Assembly (NCBI GenBank): GCA_963699055.1
Contig: CAVOTA010000003.1
Location: 62,001 to 126,000 of the forward strand
Direction: 5' to 3'
DNA from: Bog-756 sp963699055
Lineage (GTDB): Bacteria > Actinomycetota > Acidimicrobiia > Acidimicrobiales > RAAP-2
Length of the DNA stretch: 64,000 bases
A program made the translations under genes and the position numbers. A model generated the notes under the pieces. It ran no database searches, was not told where the DNA came from, and saw only the letters and a program-made list of their open reading frames with translations. The stretch's first letter is position 1. Each line of letters opens with the position of its first letter. Shown here one piece after another: positions 42,107 to 50,031 of this stretch.

Positions 42107-42535
42107 GTGCCCCGCTTCCTGACCCCCGACTGGGTCGACGCGTTCAACGCCGCCCTCGACGGCGTGCGCCTGCCCGGCCCCGGTCCCGACGCCGGACTGG
42201 CCGCGGCCGACGGCCGGTTCACCGTGGCCCAGGAAGTCCGGGGTGCACCCGGTGGCGACGTCCGACTGGTGCTGCACACCGCGGACGGTGCGCTCACCCT
42301 GGCGCTCGGCCCCCTGGAACCCGTCACCGGTGCAGGGGTGGAGGCCGACGTCACCATCGCCCTCGGCTACGACGACGCCGTGGCGTTGGCCACCGGCCGG
42401 TTGGCCACGGCCGACGCACTGGGCTCCGGCCGCATCCGCGTCCGCGGCGACCTCTCGGTGCTGGCCGCCGGCCAGGAGCTGCTGGCCGCCGCCCGGGACC
42501 ACACCCGCGCCCTCGACGCCGACACGACCTTCTGA
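42107..42535 (+). CDS. SCP2 sterol-carrier-like domain protein
   Basis: A 142-residue protein with an SCP2-type lipid-binding fold: DWVDAFNAALDGVRLPG at the start, VRLVLHTADGALTLALG in the sheet, and VTIALGYDDAVALATGRL with the ligand-pocket helix. The GTG at 42107 is 37 bp after sdhB, so it could be read through from the sdh operon. Ligand and role are unknown. Confidence 0.78.
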   Translation: MPRFLTPDWVDAFNAALDGVRLPGPGPDAGLAAADGRFTVAQEVRGAPGGDVRLVLHTADGALTLALGPLEPVTGAGVEADVTIALGYDDAVALATGRLATADALGSGRIRVRGDLSVLAAGQELLAAARDHTRALDADTTF

Positions 42536-42607
42536 GCGCTCCGGGTCCGCCGCTTCCGGTACCGCCGGTGTAGACAGGGGGCCGTCCCACCGAACGGGAG
42601 GCGCACC

Positions 42608-43015
42608 GTGGACGTCCTGAGCAGCCGCACCCTCCTGCGACCCGCCGACCTCGGGCGCACACTCGCCTTCTACCGCGACGCCCTGGGTCTGGCCGTGGCC
42701 CGTGAATTCGGTGAGGGCGACCACCGCGGCGTGGTCTTCTTCGCCGGGGGCGGGTTCGTCGAGGTGTCCGGGACGGGACCGCCTCCGGGTCGGGACGGGG
42801 TCGCCCTGTGGCTGCAGGTGCGATCGATGGACGAGGCGGTGGCCCGGCTGGCGTCCGGTGGCGTCGCCCTCGCCCGCCCGCCGGCGGTCGAACCGTGGGG
42901 GCTCGTCGAAGCCTGGGTCGACGACCCCGACGGGGTGCGCATCCACCTGGTCGAGGTGCCCGCCGAACACCCGCTGCGACGCGACGCCCGCCCCCCGGCG
43001 ACGCCCGCCGAGTAG
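42608..43015 (+). CDS. VOC family protein (glyoxalase-like)
   Basis: A 135-residue VOC module with LRPADLGRTLAFYRDALGL at the start and EAWVDDPDGVRIHLVEVP at the end. A GGGAGG ribosome site precedes the GTG start. It may bind a metal and a small hydrophobic or oxidised substrate. It heads a short run with a second VOC gene and an MFS gene. Confidence 0.83.
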   Translation: MDVLSSRTLLRPADLGRTLAFYRDALGLAVAREFGEGDHRGVVFFAGGGFVEVSGTGPPPGRDGVALWLQVRSMDEAVARLASGGVALARPPAVEPWGLVEAWVDDPDGVRIHLVEVPAEHPLRRDARPPATPAE

Positions 43016-43018
43016 GTT
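43013..43018 (+). promoter_or_regulatory. -10 box (TAGGTT) of the second VOC gene
   Basis: TAGGTT ends 7 nt before the ATG at 43026; its TAG is the stop codon of the preceding gene. Confidence 0.45.
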
Positions 43019-43025
43019 CGGGGTC

Positions 43026-43397
43026 ATGGCGGACGGGTACCGGGTGGCGGGGATCGACCACGTGCAGCTGGCCATGCCGGCCGGGGCGGAGGACCGGGCC
43101 ACGGCGTTCTACGAGGGCGTCCTGGGCATCCCCCGGGTACCCAAACCCCCCGAATTGGAGGTGCGGGGCGGCTGCTGGTTCGAACGGGAGGGCCTCCGCG
43201 TCCACCTGGGGGTCGAGGACGACTTCCGGCCCGCCCGCAAGGCCCACCCGGCGCTCGCCGTCGACGGGATCGACGGGATGTGTGCAGCTCTGGAGGCGGC
43301 CGGCCACCCGGTGCGCCGGACCGAGGACGTCCCCGGCATGCCCCAGTGGTACGTCGACGACCCTTTCGGCAACCGCGTCGAACTCGTCCCGGTCTGA
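43026..43397 (+). CDS. VOC family protein (glyoxalase-like)
   Basis: A 123-residue VOC module, beginning YRVAGIDHVQLAMPAGAED with the metal-site His and ending QWYVDDPFGNRVELVPV with the terminal Glu. It differs from its neighbour at 42608 and is closer to the lactoylglutathione-lyase-like type. It probably has its own leaderless promoter and reads on into the MFS-cNMP fusion gene (10 bp gap). Confidence 0.85.
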   Translation: MADGYRVAGIDHVQLAMPAGAEDRATAFYEGVLGIPRVPKPPELEVRGGCWFEREGLRVHLGVEDDFRPARKAHPALAVDGIDGMCAALEAAGHPVRRTEDVPGMPQWYVDDPFGNRVELVPV

Positions 43398-43407
43398 GGG
43401 TCCACCG

Positions 43408-45078
43408 GTGCGCCAGCGGGTCCGCACGGTCGCCGACGTCTTCGCCGCCGCGTTCCGCAATCCCGATCTGCGCAGGGTGGGCTTCGCCTACGCCCTCTTC
43501 GTCACCGCCGAATTCGGCGTGTGGATCGCCCTGCTCGTGTGGGCCTACGGGCGGGGCGGGGCGTCCGCCGAACTCCTGATCATCCTCGTGCAGCTCGTCC
43601 CGTGCGTGGTGCTGGCCCCGCTGATCGGGGCGTACGCCGACCGGAGGGACCCGTCACAGGTGCTGGTCGCCGGCTACGGCCTCCAGGTCGTCACCTTCGC
43701 CGGGGTGGCGGGCGCCATCGGGGCGGGGGCGCCCGACGCCGTCGTCTACGCACTGGCCCCGCTCACCACGCTGTCGATCTGCATGACCCGGCCACCCCAG
43801 TCGGCGCTGCTCCCGTCCGTGGTCCGCACCGCGGACGAACTCACCGCCGCCAACGTCATGACCGGGTGGACCGAGGGCGGTGCCGCACTGGCGGGTCCGG
43901 CACTGGCCGGCCTGGTACTGGCCTGGCGGGGGACGGCCACGGCGGTGGCCCTCATGGCCGCTCTCGACCTGGTGGCCCTGGTGCTGGCCCTCCGGACGGC
44001 CCGCGCCGTCGGACGCCGGCCACGTCCCGAGCGCGGGTCCGGAGGAGGGGCGTCGCCGGTGCTCGCCGAGGCTCGGGACAACCTGACGGCCACGCTGCTC
44101 GACCGGGGGACGCGGATGCTCCTGGTCCTCACCACCTTCTTCTACGTGCTCGTCGGAGCCCTCGACTACCTGTGCGTCGTGCTCGCCCTCGGACTGCTGC
44201 ACCTCGGACCCGGCGGAGCCGGGTACCTGAACGCCGCCATCGGCACCGGTGAGCTCATCGCCGGGTTCGCCACCGCCTTCCTGGTCGGACGGCACCCGCT
44301 GGCCCGCACCCTCACGCTCGCCCTCCTCGGTGCGGTCGGTGCGTTGGCGCTGGTGGCCGGTGTCCCCCACGCCGGGCCCGCCCTGGTCCTGTTCGTCCTG
44401 GTCGGGCTGTCGATGGCCATCTACAACGCCACGGGCAAGACCCTGATGCAGCGCGCCGCCCCTCCGGACGCCATCGCCGGGGCGTTCTCGGTCCTGGAGT
44501 CGCTCATGAACCTCGGACTCGCCCTCGGCTCCGTGCTCGTCTACGTCGGCTACCGGGTCGCCGGGCCACGGGCCGCGCTGGTGACCCCGGCCGTGGCCGC
44601 CGTGGTCCTGCTCGCCCTCCTGTGGCGCCGGATCCACGAGGTCGACGCGTCCGCCGACGTGCCCCAGGTGGAGATCCGGCTGCTCCGCTCACTCCGGATC
44701 TTCGCCCCCCTGTCGGCCCCGTCGATCGAAGCCGTGGCCCGGGAGCTCGAGCCGGTGCGGGTGGCGGCGGGGACCCGGGTCATCTGCGAGGGCGACCCCG
44801 GTGACCGGTTCTACGCCGTGGGCGACGGCGAACTCGACGTGTCCCGCGACGGCACCCACCTCGCCCGCATCGGTCGGGGCCACGGCTTCGGCGAGGTCGC
44901 CCTGATCCGCGACGTGCCCCGCACCGCCTCCGTCACCGCCGTGACCGACAGCCTCCTCTACGGCCTCGACGGCGAGCTGTTCGTGGAGACGGTCACCGGG
45001 AACGCCGGTGCCGGCCGGGCCGTCGGCCAGGTGGTCGACGGGCACCTCGGGAGCAGCGGGCCGGGCCAGTCGGGCTGA
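43408..45078 (+). CDS. MFS transporter fused to a cyclic-nucleotide-binding domain
   Basis: A 556-residue membrane protein. Residues about 1-415 form a 12-helix MFS transporter (motif IGAYADRRDPSQ after the second helix). Residues about 430-535 form a cytosolic cNMP-binding domain: AGTRVICEGDPGDRFYAVGD and the phosphate-binding cassette GFGEVALIRDVPRTASV. The cassette has both the Glu and Arg needed to bind cAMP or cGMP. The layout suggests transport gated by a cyclic nucleotide, which is inference. GTG start. Cargo unknown. Confidence 0.86.
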   Translation: MRQRVRTVADVFAAAFRNPDLRRVGFAYALFVTAEFGVWIALLVWAYGRGGASAELLIILVQLVPCVVLAPLIGAYADRRDPSQVLVAGYGLQVVTFAGVAGAIGAGAPDAVVYALAPLTTLSICMTRPPQSALLPSVVRTADELTAANVMTGWTEGGAALAGPALAGLVLAWRGTATAVALMAALDLVALVLALRTARAVGRRPRPERGSGGGASPVLAEARDNLTATLLDRGTRMLLVLTTFFYVLVGALDYLCVVLALGLLHLGPGGAGYLNAAIGTGELIAGFATAFLVGRHPLARTLTLALLGAVGALALVAGVPHAGPALVLFVLVGLSMAIYNATGKTLMQRAAPPDAIAGAFSVLESLMNLGLALGSVLVYVGYRVAGPRAALVTPAVAAVVLLALLWRRIHEVDASADVPQVEIRLLRSLRIFAPLSAPSIEAVARELEPVRVAAGTRVICEGDPGDRFYAVGDGELDVSRDGTHLARIGRGHGFGEVALIRDVPRTASVTAVTDSLLYGLDGELFVETVTGNAGAGRAVGQVVDGHLGSSGPGQSG

Positions 45079-45126
45079 TCCGGCCACGTCGCTCCGGCCA
45101 CGGCCCACGACCGGCACCCGTAGCCG

Positions 45127-45588
45127 TCAGGTGGTCGTCCGCTCCACCTCGGCCTTGACCGCCTCCAGGGTGGCCCGCATGCCGTCGCGGTTCGTCCGGC
45201 CCCGCGCCCAGCCCAGCAGGGCCCAGTAGATCCGCAGGGGAACGGTGTCGGCCAGCCGGAACGACTCGGTCACGTCCGCGCCGCCGTCGGCCGCCTCGAT
45301 CCGGTAGGCCCAGGTGTTGAGCGCCTTGCCGCCCTGGACCACGTCGAAGCCGAACTCGGTGCCGGGCACACAGGTGCTCACCACGCAGTTCGTCCAGTAG
45401 GTCGGTCCCCGACCGTTGCGCTTCACGTGGCCCCGGAACCTGGCACCCACCGCCGGGCCGGTGGCGCCGTCCGTCCACTCGGCCTCGAAGGTCTCGGGGC
45501 TGTAGCTGCCGATCCGGGTCACGTCGCTCACCAGGTCCCAGACCTGGGTCGGCGTGGCCTGCATGTGGACGGTGACGGAGTCGTGCAT
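45127..45588 (-). CDS. SRPBCC family protein
   Basis: A 153-residue START-like protein, MHDSVTVHMQATPTQVWDLV at the start with the conserved SDVTRIGSYSPE helix and C-terminal helix MRATLEAVKAEVERTTT. It resembles the island-encoded SRPBCC protein at 19307-19804. A TAGTGT box lies 6 nt before the ATG. Downstream of mdh on the same strand in reverse order; function unknown. Confidence 0.82.
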   Translation of the reverse strand: MHDSVTVHMQATPTQVWDLVSDVTRIGSYSPETFEAEWTDGATGPAVGARFRGHVKRNGRGPTYWTNCVVSTCVPGTEFGFDVVQGGKALNTWAYRIEAADGGADVTESFRLADTVPLRIYWALLGWARGRTNRDGMRATLEAVKAEVERTTT

Positions 45589-45594
45589 GCGGCC

Positions 45595-45600
45595 ACACTA
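45595..45600 (-). promoter_or_regulatory. -10 box (TAGTGT) of the SRPBCC gene
   Basis: TAGTGT ends 6 nt before the ATG at 45588. Confidence 0.45.
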
Positions 45601-45632
45601 GGGCGGGGTCCCGACCGGTGCGCCGGGTCGGC

Positions 45633-46625
45633 TCAGGGGAGGAGGTCGGCGACGTCCCCGCGCTCGGCCACCAGTTCCTCGGTGGTGATCCGGACCCGCT
45701 CGGTGGCGAACTCGTCGTGGGTCAGGCCTTCGACCACGGTCCAGCCCCCGGCACCGTTGGCCCGGACGGGGAACCCGAACTGGAGCCCCTGGGGCACCCC
45801 GTACTCGCCGTTGGACACCACGGCCAGCGACGTCCAGTCGTCGCCCACGGTGCCGTTGTGGATGGCGGCGACCGAGTCGATGGCGGCGTTGGCGGCCGAC
45901 GCGGCCGAGGACAGGCCCCGGGCCTCGATGACGGCGGCGCCGCGCTTCTGGACGGTGGTGAGGAAGTCCCCCTGGAGCCAGGCGGTGTCGTCGATGACCT
46001 CCGCCGCCGGACGGCCGTCGATGCGGGCGTTGGCGTAGTCGGGGAACTGGGTGGCCGAGTGGTTGCCCCAGATGGCCAGGTTGGTGACCGAGGCCACCGG
46101 CACGCCGGCCTTCTGGGCAAGCTGGGTCTTGGCCCGGTTTTCGTCGAGGCGGGTCATGGCGAACCACCGGTCGGCCGGTACCTCGGGAGCGTTCGAGCGG
46201 GCGATCAGGCAGTTGGTGTTGCACGGGTTGCCGACCACCAGGACGCGCACGTCGGTGGCGGCGTTGTTGGCGATGGCCTGGCCCTGGGGACCGAAGATCC
46301 CGCCGTTGACCGTCAGCAGGTCGCCCCGCTCCATGCCCGCCTTGCGGGGGATCGAGCCCACCAGCAGGGCCCACGACGTACCGTCGAAGGCGGTGTCGAG
46401 GTCGGTGGTGGTGACGATGTCGCTGACCAGGGGGAACGCGCAGTCGTCGAGTTCCATCACCACACCCTCGAGGGCCTGCATCCCGGGCTCGATCTCGAGC
46501 AGGCGGAGCACCACGGGCTGGTCGGGACCGAACAGTGCGCCCGAGGCGATGCGGAAGAGGAGGGCATAGCCGATCTGGCCGGCGGCGCCCGTGACGGTGA
46601 CGTGGATGGGTGGTTTGGCTGCCAT
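45633..46625 (-). CDS. mdh: Malate dehydrogenase
   Basis: Interconverts malate and oxaloacetate with NAD in the TCA cycle. The 330-residue protein has the NAD motif VTGAAGQIGYALLFRI, the substrate Arg loop SIPRKAGMERGDLL, the catalytic Asp/Arg in RLDENRAKTQLA and the catalytic His in IWGNHSATQFPD. Sequence and length fit the cytosolic-type (group 2) enzymes of actinobacteria. Leaderless promoter; divergent from the LLM gene. Confidence 0.95.
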   Translation of the reverse strand: MAAKPPIHVTVTGAAGQIGYALLFRIASGALFGPDQPVVLRLLEIEPGMQALEGVVMELDDCAFPLVSDIVTTTDLDTAFDGTSWALLVGSIPRKAGMERGDLLTVNGGIFGPQGQAIANNAATDVRVLVVGNPCNTNCLIARSNAPEVPADRWFAMTRLDENRAKTQLAQKAGVPVASVTNLAIWGNHSATQFPDYANARIDGRPAAEVIDDTAWLQGDFLTTVQKRGAAVIEARGLSSAASAANAAIDSVAAIHNGTVGDDWTSLAVVSNGEYGVPQGLQFGFPVRANGAGGWTVVEGLTHDEFATERVRITTEELVAERGDVADLLP

Positions 46626-46632
46626 GGGGGGC

Positions 46633-46638
46633 AGGCTA
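46633..46638 (-). promoter_or_regulatory. -10 box (TAGCCT) of mdh
   Basis: TAGCCT ends 7 nt before the ATG at 46625. Confidence 0.5.
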
Positions 46639-46688
46639 ATCCGCCCGTTGCGGAGCGGTCGAACCCGGGGACGGCGTCACCGCGTGGG

Positions 46689-46694
46689 TAGGCT
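46689..46694 (+). promoter_or_regulatory. -10 box (TAGGCT) of the LLM gene
   Basis: TAGGCT ends 6 nt before the ATG at 46701. With the mdh box it forms a compact pair of divergent, apparently leaderless promoters. Confidence 0.5.
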
Positions 46695-46700
46695 CGCCCC

Positions 46701-47627
46701 ATGTCCGGCCCCTTCGGCGTGCCCGTCGGCTACGGCGCCGGTACGGGTGTCACCAGTGTCGACCAGGTCCGGGCGGAGGCGACGTGGGCGGCCGGAGCGG
46801 GGTTCTCGAGCCTCTGGGTCTCCCAGATCCTCGGCGTCGACCCCATCGTGGCGCTGGCCGCGGTGGCCGCCGAGGTCACCGCCCTCGACGAGGTGGGGAC
46901 GTCGGTCGTCCCGCTCGCCGGACGTCACCCACTGGGCCTCGCCGCCGAGGCCCGGACCGCCCAGGGTGCGCTCGGCGGCCGGTTCACCCTCGGCGTCGGA
47001 CCCTCCCACGCCGTCGTGACCGAGGGCTTCTACGGCGAGCCCTACGACCGTCCCTTCACGCGTACCGAGGAATTCGTGTCGGCACTGGCCCCCCTCCTGC
47101 GCGGCGCGCCGGCCGACGTGCCGGGTGGGATCGTCGAGACCCACGGATGGCTCACCATCGAGGCGGACCCGGTGCCACTGCTGCTGGCCGCGCTCGGCCC
47201 CCGCATGCTCGACCTGGCGGGTCGGCTCGCCGACGGCACGACCGTCGGTTCGTGCGGGCCACGTACGATCGCCGGCCACATCGCCCCGGCGATCCGTGCG
47301 GCGGCGGCGGGGGCGGGCCGGCCCGGTCCCCGGATCCAGGCGATGGTCGCCGTCGCCGTCACCCGGGATCCCGTTCGGGCACGTGCGCTGGCCGCGGCCG
47401 AGGAGGCGGGCTACGCCGCACTGCCCGCCTACCGTCGGGTCCTCGACCTCGAAGGTGCGGACACCGCCGCCGACCTCCTGCTGGCCGGCTCGGTCGACCG
47501 GGTCGTGGACGGCCTCGGTACCTACGTCGAAGCCGGGGCCACCGACCTCCGGATCGTGATCGGTTCGTCGGACGAGTCGGTCCGCCGCGACACCCGCGAC
47601 GCACTCGGCGGCCTCCTCGCCGGCTGA
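46701..47627 (+). CDS. LLM-class, probably F420-dependent oxidoreductase
   Basis: A 308-residue TIM-barrel flavin/deazaflavin oxidoreductase of the luciferase-like class. Barrel strands and loops are seen in GAGFSSLWVSQILGVDP, TALDEVGTSVVPLAGRHP and GGRFTLGVGPSH, and the cofactor-binding end in LLLAALGPRMLDLAG and DGTTVGSCGPRT. Proteins of this size and sequence in actinobacteria usually use coenzyme F420. Substrate unknown. It stands alone, divergent from mdh. Confidence 0.87.
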   Translation: MSGPFGVPVGYGAGTGVTSVDQVRAEATWAAGAGFSSLWVSQILGVDPIVALAAVAAEVTALDEVGTSVVPLAGRHPLGLAAEARTAQGALGGRFTLGVGPSHAVVTEGFYGEPYDRPFTRTEEFVSALAPLLRGAPADVPGGIVETHGWLTIEADPVPLLLAALGPRMLDLAGRLADGTTVGSCGPRTIAGHIAPAIRAAAAGAGRPGPRIQAMVAVAVTRDPVRARALAAAEEAGYAALPAYRRVLDLEGADTAADLLLAGSVDRVVDGLGTYVEAGATDLRIVIGSSDESVRRDTRDALGGLLAG

Positions 47628-47651
47628 GCACGGCGGTGCCGGCGACGACCC

Positions 47652-48263
47652 TCAGGCGGGCCGCGGGGCGGACGCCGCCTCGGACCGCAGGGCCCGTTCG
47701 AGGCCGGGCTCGACGGCGTCGAGCATCGGCGCGTCGAGGGGCAGCTCGATGCGCAGCTCCGGTCCGTCCCGCCCGGTCACCCGGGCCCCACGGTGGAGCA
47801 GCAGCGCCTTCATCGGCCCGTTTTCGGCGAGGACGTTGGCCACGAAGGTGGTGATGCCGTCGACGGCGGCCGACACGCGCAGGGCGTCGAGCTGCAACCG
47901 GCCGAGCCCACGGCCCTGGTAGGCGTCGGCCACGATGAACGCCACCTCGGCCTCGCCCGGCCGGTCCGTGTCCCGCACGAACCGGGCGAGGCCGGCCACC
48001 GGGGTGCCCGGTGCGTCGAGGTCGAGGGCCAGCCACACGGCGTGGCTGCGGTGGTCCGCCCAGGTGAGGGCGTGGACCCGCTCGTCGGTCAGCTGGTAAC
48101 CACCGGACAGGAAGCGGAAGTAGCGGGTGTCGGCCGAGCACCGCTCGAACCCGTCCAGGATGGCGGGGCCGTCGTCGTGGCCGGCCAGGCGGAAGAGGAC
48201 ACGGGTGCCGTCCTCGAGCGACCCGACGGCCCGGTCGTCGTCGCCCCCGGGTACCTCCGGCAT
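47652..48263 (-). CDS. GNAT family N-acetyltransferase
   Basis: A 203-residue acetyltransferase: acetyl-CoA-binding motif VADAYQGRGLGRLQLD (Q/RxxGxG/A), preceded by the strand GEAEVAFIV and followed by a C-terminal strand. The start resembles the RimJ-like domains attached to acyl-CoA synthetases (GTRVLFRLAGHDDGPAILDG). Target unknown; protein lysine acetylation is one possibility. Confidence 0.84.
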   Translation of the reverse strand: MPEVPGGDDDRAVGSLEDGTRVLFRLAGHDDGPAILDGFERCSADTRYFRFLSGGYQLTDERVHALTWADHRSHAVWLALDLDAPGTPVAGLARFVRDTDRPGEAEVAFIVADAYQGRGLGRLQLDALRVSAAVDGITTFVANVLAENGPMKALLLHRGARVTGRDGPELRIELPLDAPMLDAVEPGLERALRSEAASAPRPA

Positions 48264-48312
48264 GGGTGCCACCTGCGCAGTGTACGGGCGCCGGGCGGGG
48301 CACCCCGGCGCA

Positions 48313-48945
48313 TCAGCCGGCCGCGCCGACCAGGGTCGCACCGGTCGGTCCGCCCCGGGGTGCCACGATGCCGTCGATGATCCCGTAGGCGACCGCCTCC
48401 TCGGGGTCCATGAAGTAGTCGCGGTCGATGTCGGCGGCCACCTGGTCCACCGACCGGCCGCAGTGGTGGGCGATGATCTCGGCCATGCGACGGGTGAGGG
48501 CGAGCACCTCACGCAGCTGGATCTCCATGTCGCTCGGCGCGCCCCGGGTGCCCGCGCTCCCCTGGTGGATCATGATCCTGGCGTTCGGCAGGGCGAAGCG
48601 CTTACCCGGTGCGCCGCCGGCCAGGACCATGGCCGCGGCGGACATCCCCATCCCCACGCAGATGGTCGACACGTCGGGCTGCACGTGCTGGATCACGTCG
48701 TAGATGGCCATGCCGGCATAGGCCATCCCGCCGGGCGAGTTGATGTAGAGCGAGATGTCCTTCTCCGGGTCCTGGGCCTCGAGGTACAGCATCTGCGAGA
48801 TGATCACGTTGGCGATCTGGTCGTCGACCTCCTGGCCGAGGAAGACGATCCGTTCCCGGAGCAGGAGGGAGAAGATGTCGAAGGCCCGCTCGCCGCGGGA
48901 GGACTCCTCCAGCACGGTGGGGACGAGCGTCGAGCGCAGGGTCAT
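48313..48945 (-). CDS. clpP: ATP-dependent Clp protease proteolytic subunit ClpP (active)
   Basis: A 210-residue ClpP that forms the tetradecameric barrel fed by Clp ATPases. The catalytic Ser is in GMGMSAAAMVLAGG, His in NARIMIHQGS and Asp in DRDYFMDPEEAVAYG. GGAGG lies 6 nt before the ATG. It is divergent from an XRE regulator and a catalytically dead ClpP paralogue, sharing the AT-rich palindrome at 49001-49022. No clpX or tig is adjacent. Confidence 0.95.
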   Translation of the reverse strand: MTLRSTLVPTVLEESSRGERAFDIFSLLLRERIVFLGQEVDDQIANVIISQMLYLEAQDPEKDISLYINSPGGMAYAGMAIYDVIQHVQPDVSTICVGMGMSAAAMVLAGGAPGKRFALPNARIMIHQGSAGTRGAPSDMEIQLREVLALTRRMAEIIAHHCGRSVDQVAADIDRDYFMDPEEAVAYGIIDGIVAPRGGPTGATLVGAAG

Positions 48946-49000
48946 CGGGAGCCTCCAGTCGGTGGGCCGCCCGTCGTTCCGACGGGTCGGTGTCCTCCAC

Positions 49001-49022
49001 GATATATCACTGATGAGATATC
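49001..49022. promoter_or_regulatory. Imperfect palindrome between clpP and the XRE gene
   Basis: GATATATC-ACTGAT-GAGATATC: 8-bp arms with one mismatch, around 6 bp, in a strikingly AT-rich patch of GC-rich DNA. It overlaps a TATCAT -10 box for the XRE gene and lies 56 bp upstream of clpP. It is a strong candidate operator for the adjacent XRE regulator, controlling both directions. Confidence 0.6.
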
Positions 49023-49024
49023 AT
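49019..49024 (+). promoter_or_regulatory. -10 box (TATCAT) of the XRE/ClpP-like operon
   Basis: TATCAT, close to consensus, 35 bp upstream of the XRE start codon, which has its own GGAGGG ribosome site. Confidence 0.45.
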
Positions 49025-49059
49025 GGACGCGATGGCACCGAGGCCGGCATCGGAGGGCG

Positions 49060-49344
49060 ATGACGAACGAACGACACCACGAGTCGGTGTTCCCGGGCTT
49101 CCGGGAGCTGTCCGAGCGGCGCCGGGCACTGGGCGAGGAGCTGGTGGCGCGCCGGCACTCCCTGGGCCTGTCCCAGACCGAGGTGGCGGCGCGGATGGGG
49201 ACGTCGCAGTCGGCGGTGGCCCGGCTCGAGACCGGCAGCACCGACGTCCTCCTCTCGACCGTCGACCGGTACGCCTCGGCGCTCGGCTGGCAGCTGGAGT
49301 GGTCGCTGCAGCGGACGGCGGACACCCCCGGGGAACCGGGATGA
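49060..49344 (+). CDS. XRE-family helix-turn-helix regulator
   Basis: A 94-residue single-domain HTH protein. The motif LSQTEVAARMGTSQSAVARL (about 38-57) is followed by ETGSTDVLLSTVDRYASALG. It looks like a Cro/C1 or antitoxin-type regulator. It overlaps the ClpP-like gene by 4 bp (ATGA) and is divergent from the active clpP. Actinobacteria have an XRE-type clp activator (ClgR), so a role in clp regulation is plausible; the sequence is shorter than ClgR and the assignment is inference. Confidence 0.86.
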   Translation: MTNERHHESVFPGFRELSERRRALGEELVARRHSLGLSQTEVAARMGTSQSAVARLETGSTDVLLSTVDRYASALGWQLEWSLQRTADTPGEPG

Positions 49345-49985
49345 CGGTGCCCGGGTGGAACCCGCCGTCGACCGGCGACCCCGTCGGACCGATCGAACCG
49401 TTCGTGCCGGCCGACCCGCAGGAGTGGATGCGCCGCCAACTGTTCGGCCGCCGGGTGGTCGTGCTGACGGGGACCCTCGACGACCGGGCGGCGACCGAGG
49501 CGGCCGCCGCCCTGATGACACTGGACGCCACCGGTGACGACCCGGTCGAACTGCAGATCGACAGCGCCGACGGGACCGTCGACGCCGCCCTGGCGCTCAT
49601 GGACGTGATCGACCTCCTGGGTGTCCCCGTCGAGGCGCGGTGCACCGGACGGGCGGCGGGCCCGGCGGTCGGCGTGCTGGCCGTGTGCGACCGGCGGGTG
49701 GCGTCACGCCACGCCCGCATCCAGCTGACCGAGCCGCGTGTCGAATTCACCGGGGACGCCCGGACCCTGCACCAGCAGGCGGACGAGCACCTGCGCCGGT
49801 GGGGCGCGTTCTGCGCCCGCCTGGCCGAGGCGACGGGGAGGACGGCCGAGTCGGTGGCCGACGACGCGGCCCGGGGTCGGTTCCTGTCCGCCGACGAGGC
49901 CGTCGGCTACGGCATCGTCGACGAGGTGGCCGGCGCCGACATCACCCGGCTGCCCGGGCCCCCGATGGGCTTCCGGCCGCGCTGA
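49341..49985 (+). CDS. ClpP-like protein lacking the catalytic triad (pseudoprotease)
   Basis: A 214-residue protein with the ClpP fold: RRQLFGRRVVVLTGTLDD at the start matches the LLRERIVFLGQEVDD region of ClpP, and DEAVGYGIVDEV matches the C-terminal helix. All catalytic positions are changed when aligned with the active ClpP at 48313: Ser is Gly in CTGRAAGPAVGVLA, His is Thr in HARIQLTEPR, Asp is Ser in RGRFLSADEAV. It could assemble with the active ClpP as an inert subunit, as ClpR does in cyanobacteria and plastids. Coupled to the XRE gene. Confidence 0.85.
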   Translation: MTVPGWNPPSTGDPVGPIEPFVPADPQEWMRRQLFGRRVVVLTGTLDDRAATEAAAALMTLDATGDDPVELQIDSADGTVDAALALMDVIDLLGVPVEARCTGRAAGPAVGVLAVCDRRVASRHARIQLTEPRVEFTGDARTLHQQADEHLRRWGAFCARLAEATGRTAESVADDAARGRFLSADEAVGYGIVDEVAGADITRLPGPPMGFRPR

Positions 49986-50031
49986 ACGTCCGCTCCGCCC
50001 GGCGGCCCGCCGGCCGCCCCCTCCCCCGGGC

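Noticed and set aside
49023..49340. N-terminal extension of the ClpP-like gene from an ATG at 49023
   Set aside because: This stretch is out of frame with the clear XRE gene and reads as Arg/Gly/Pro-rich filler; the ATG at 49341 overlapping the XRE stop is a better start.
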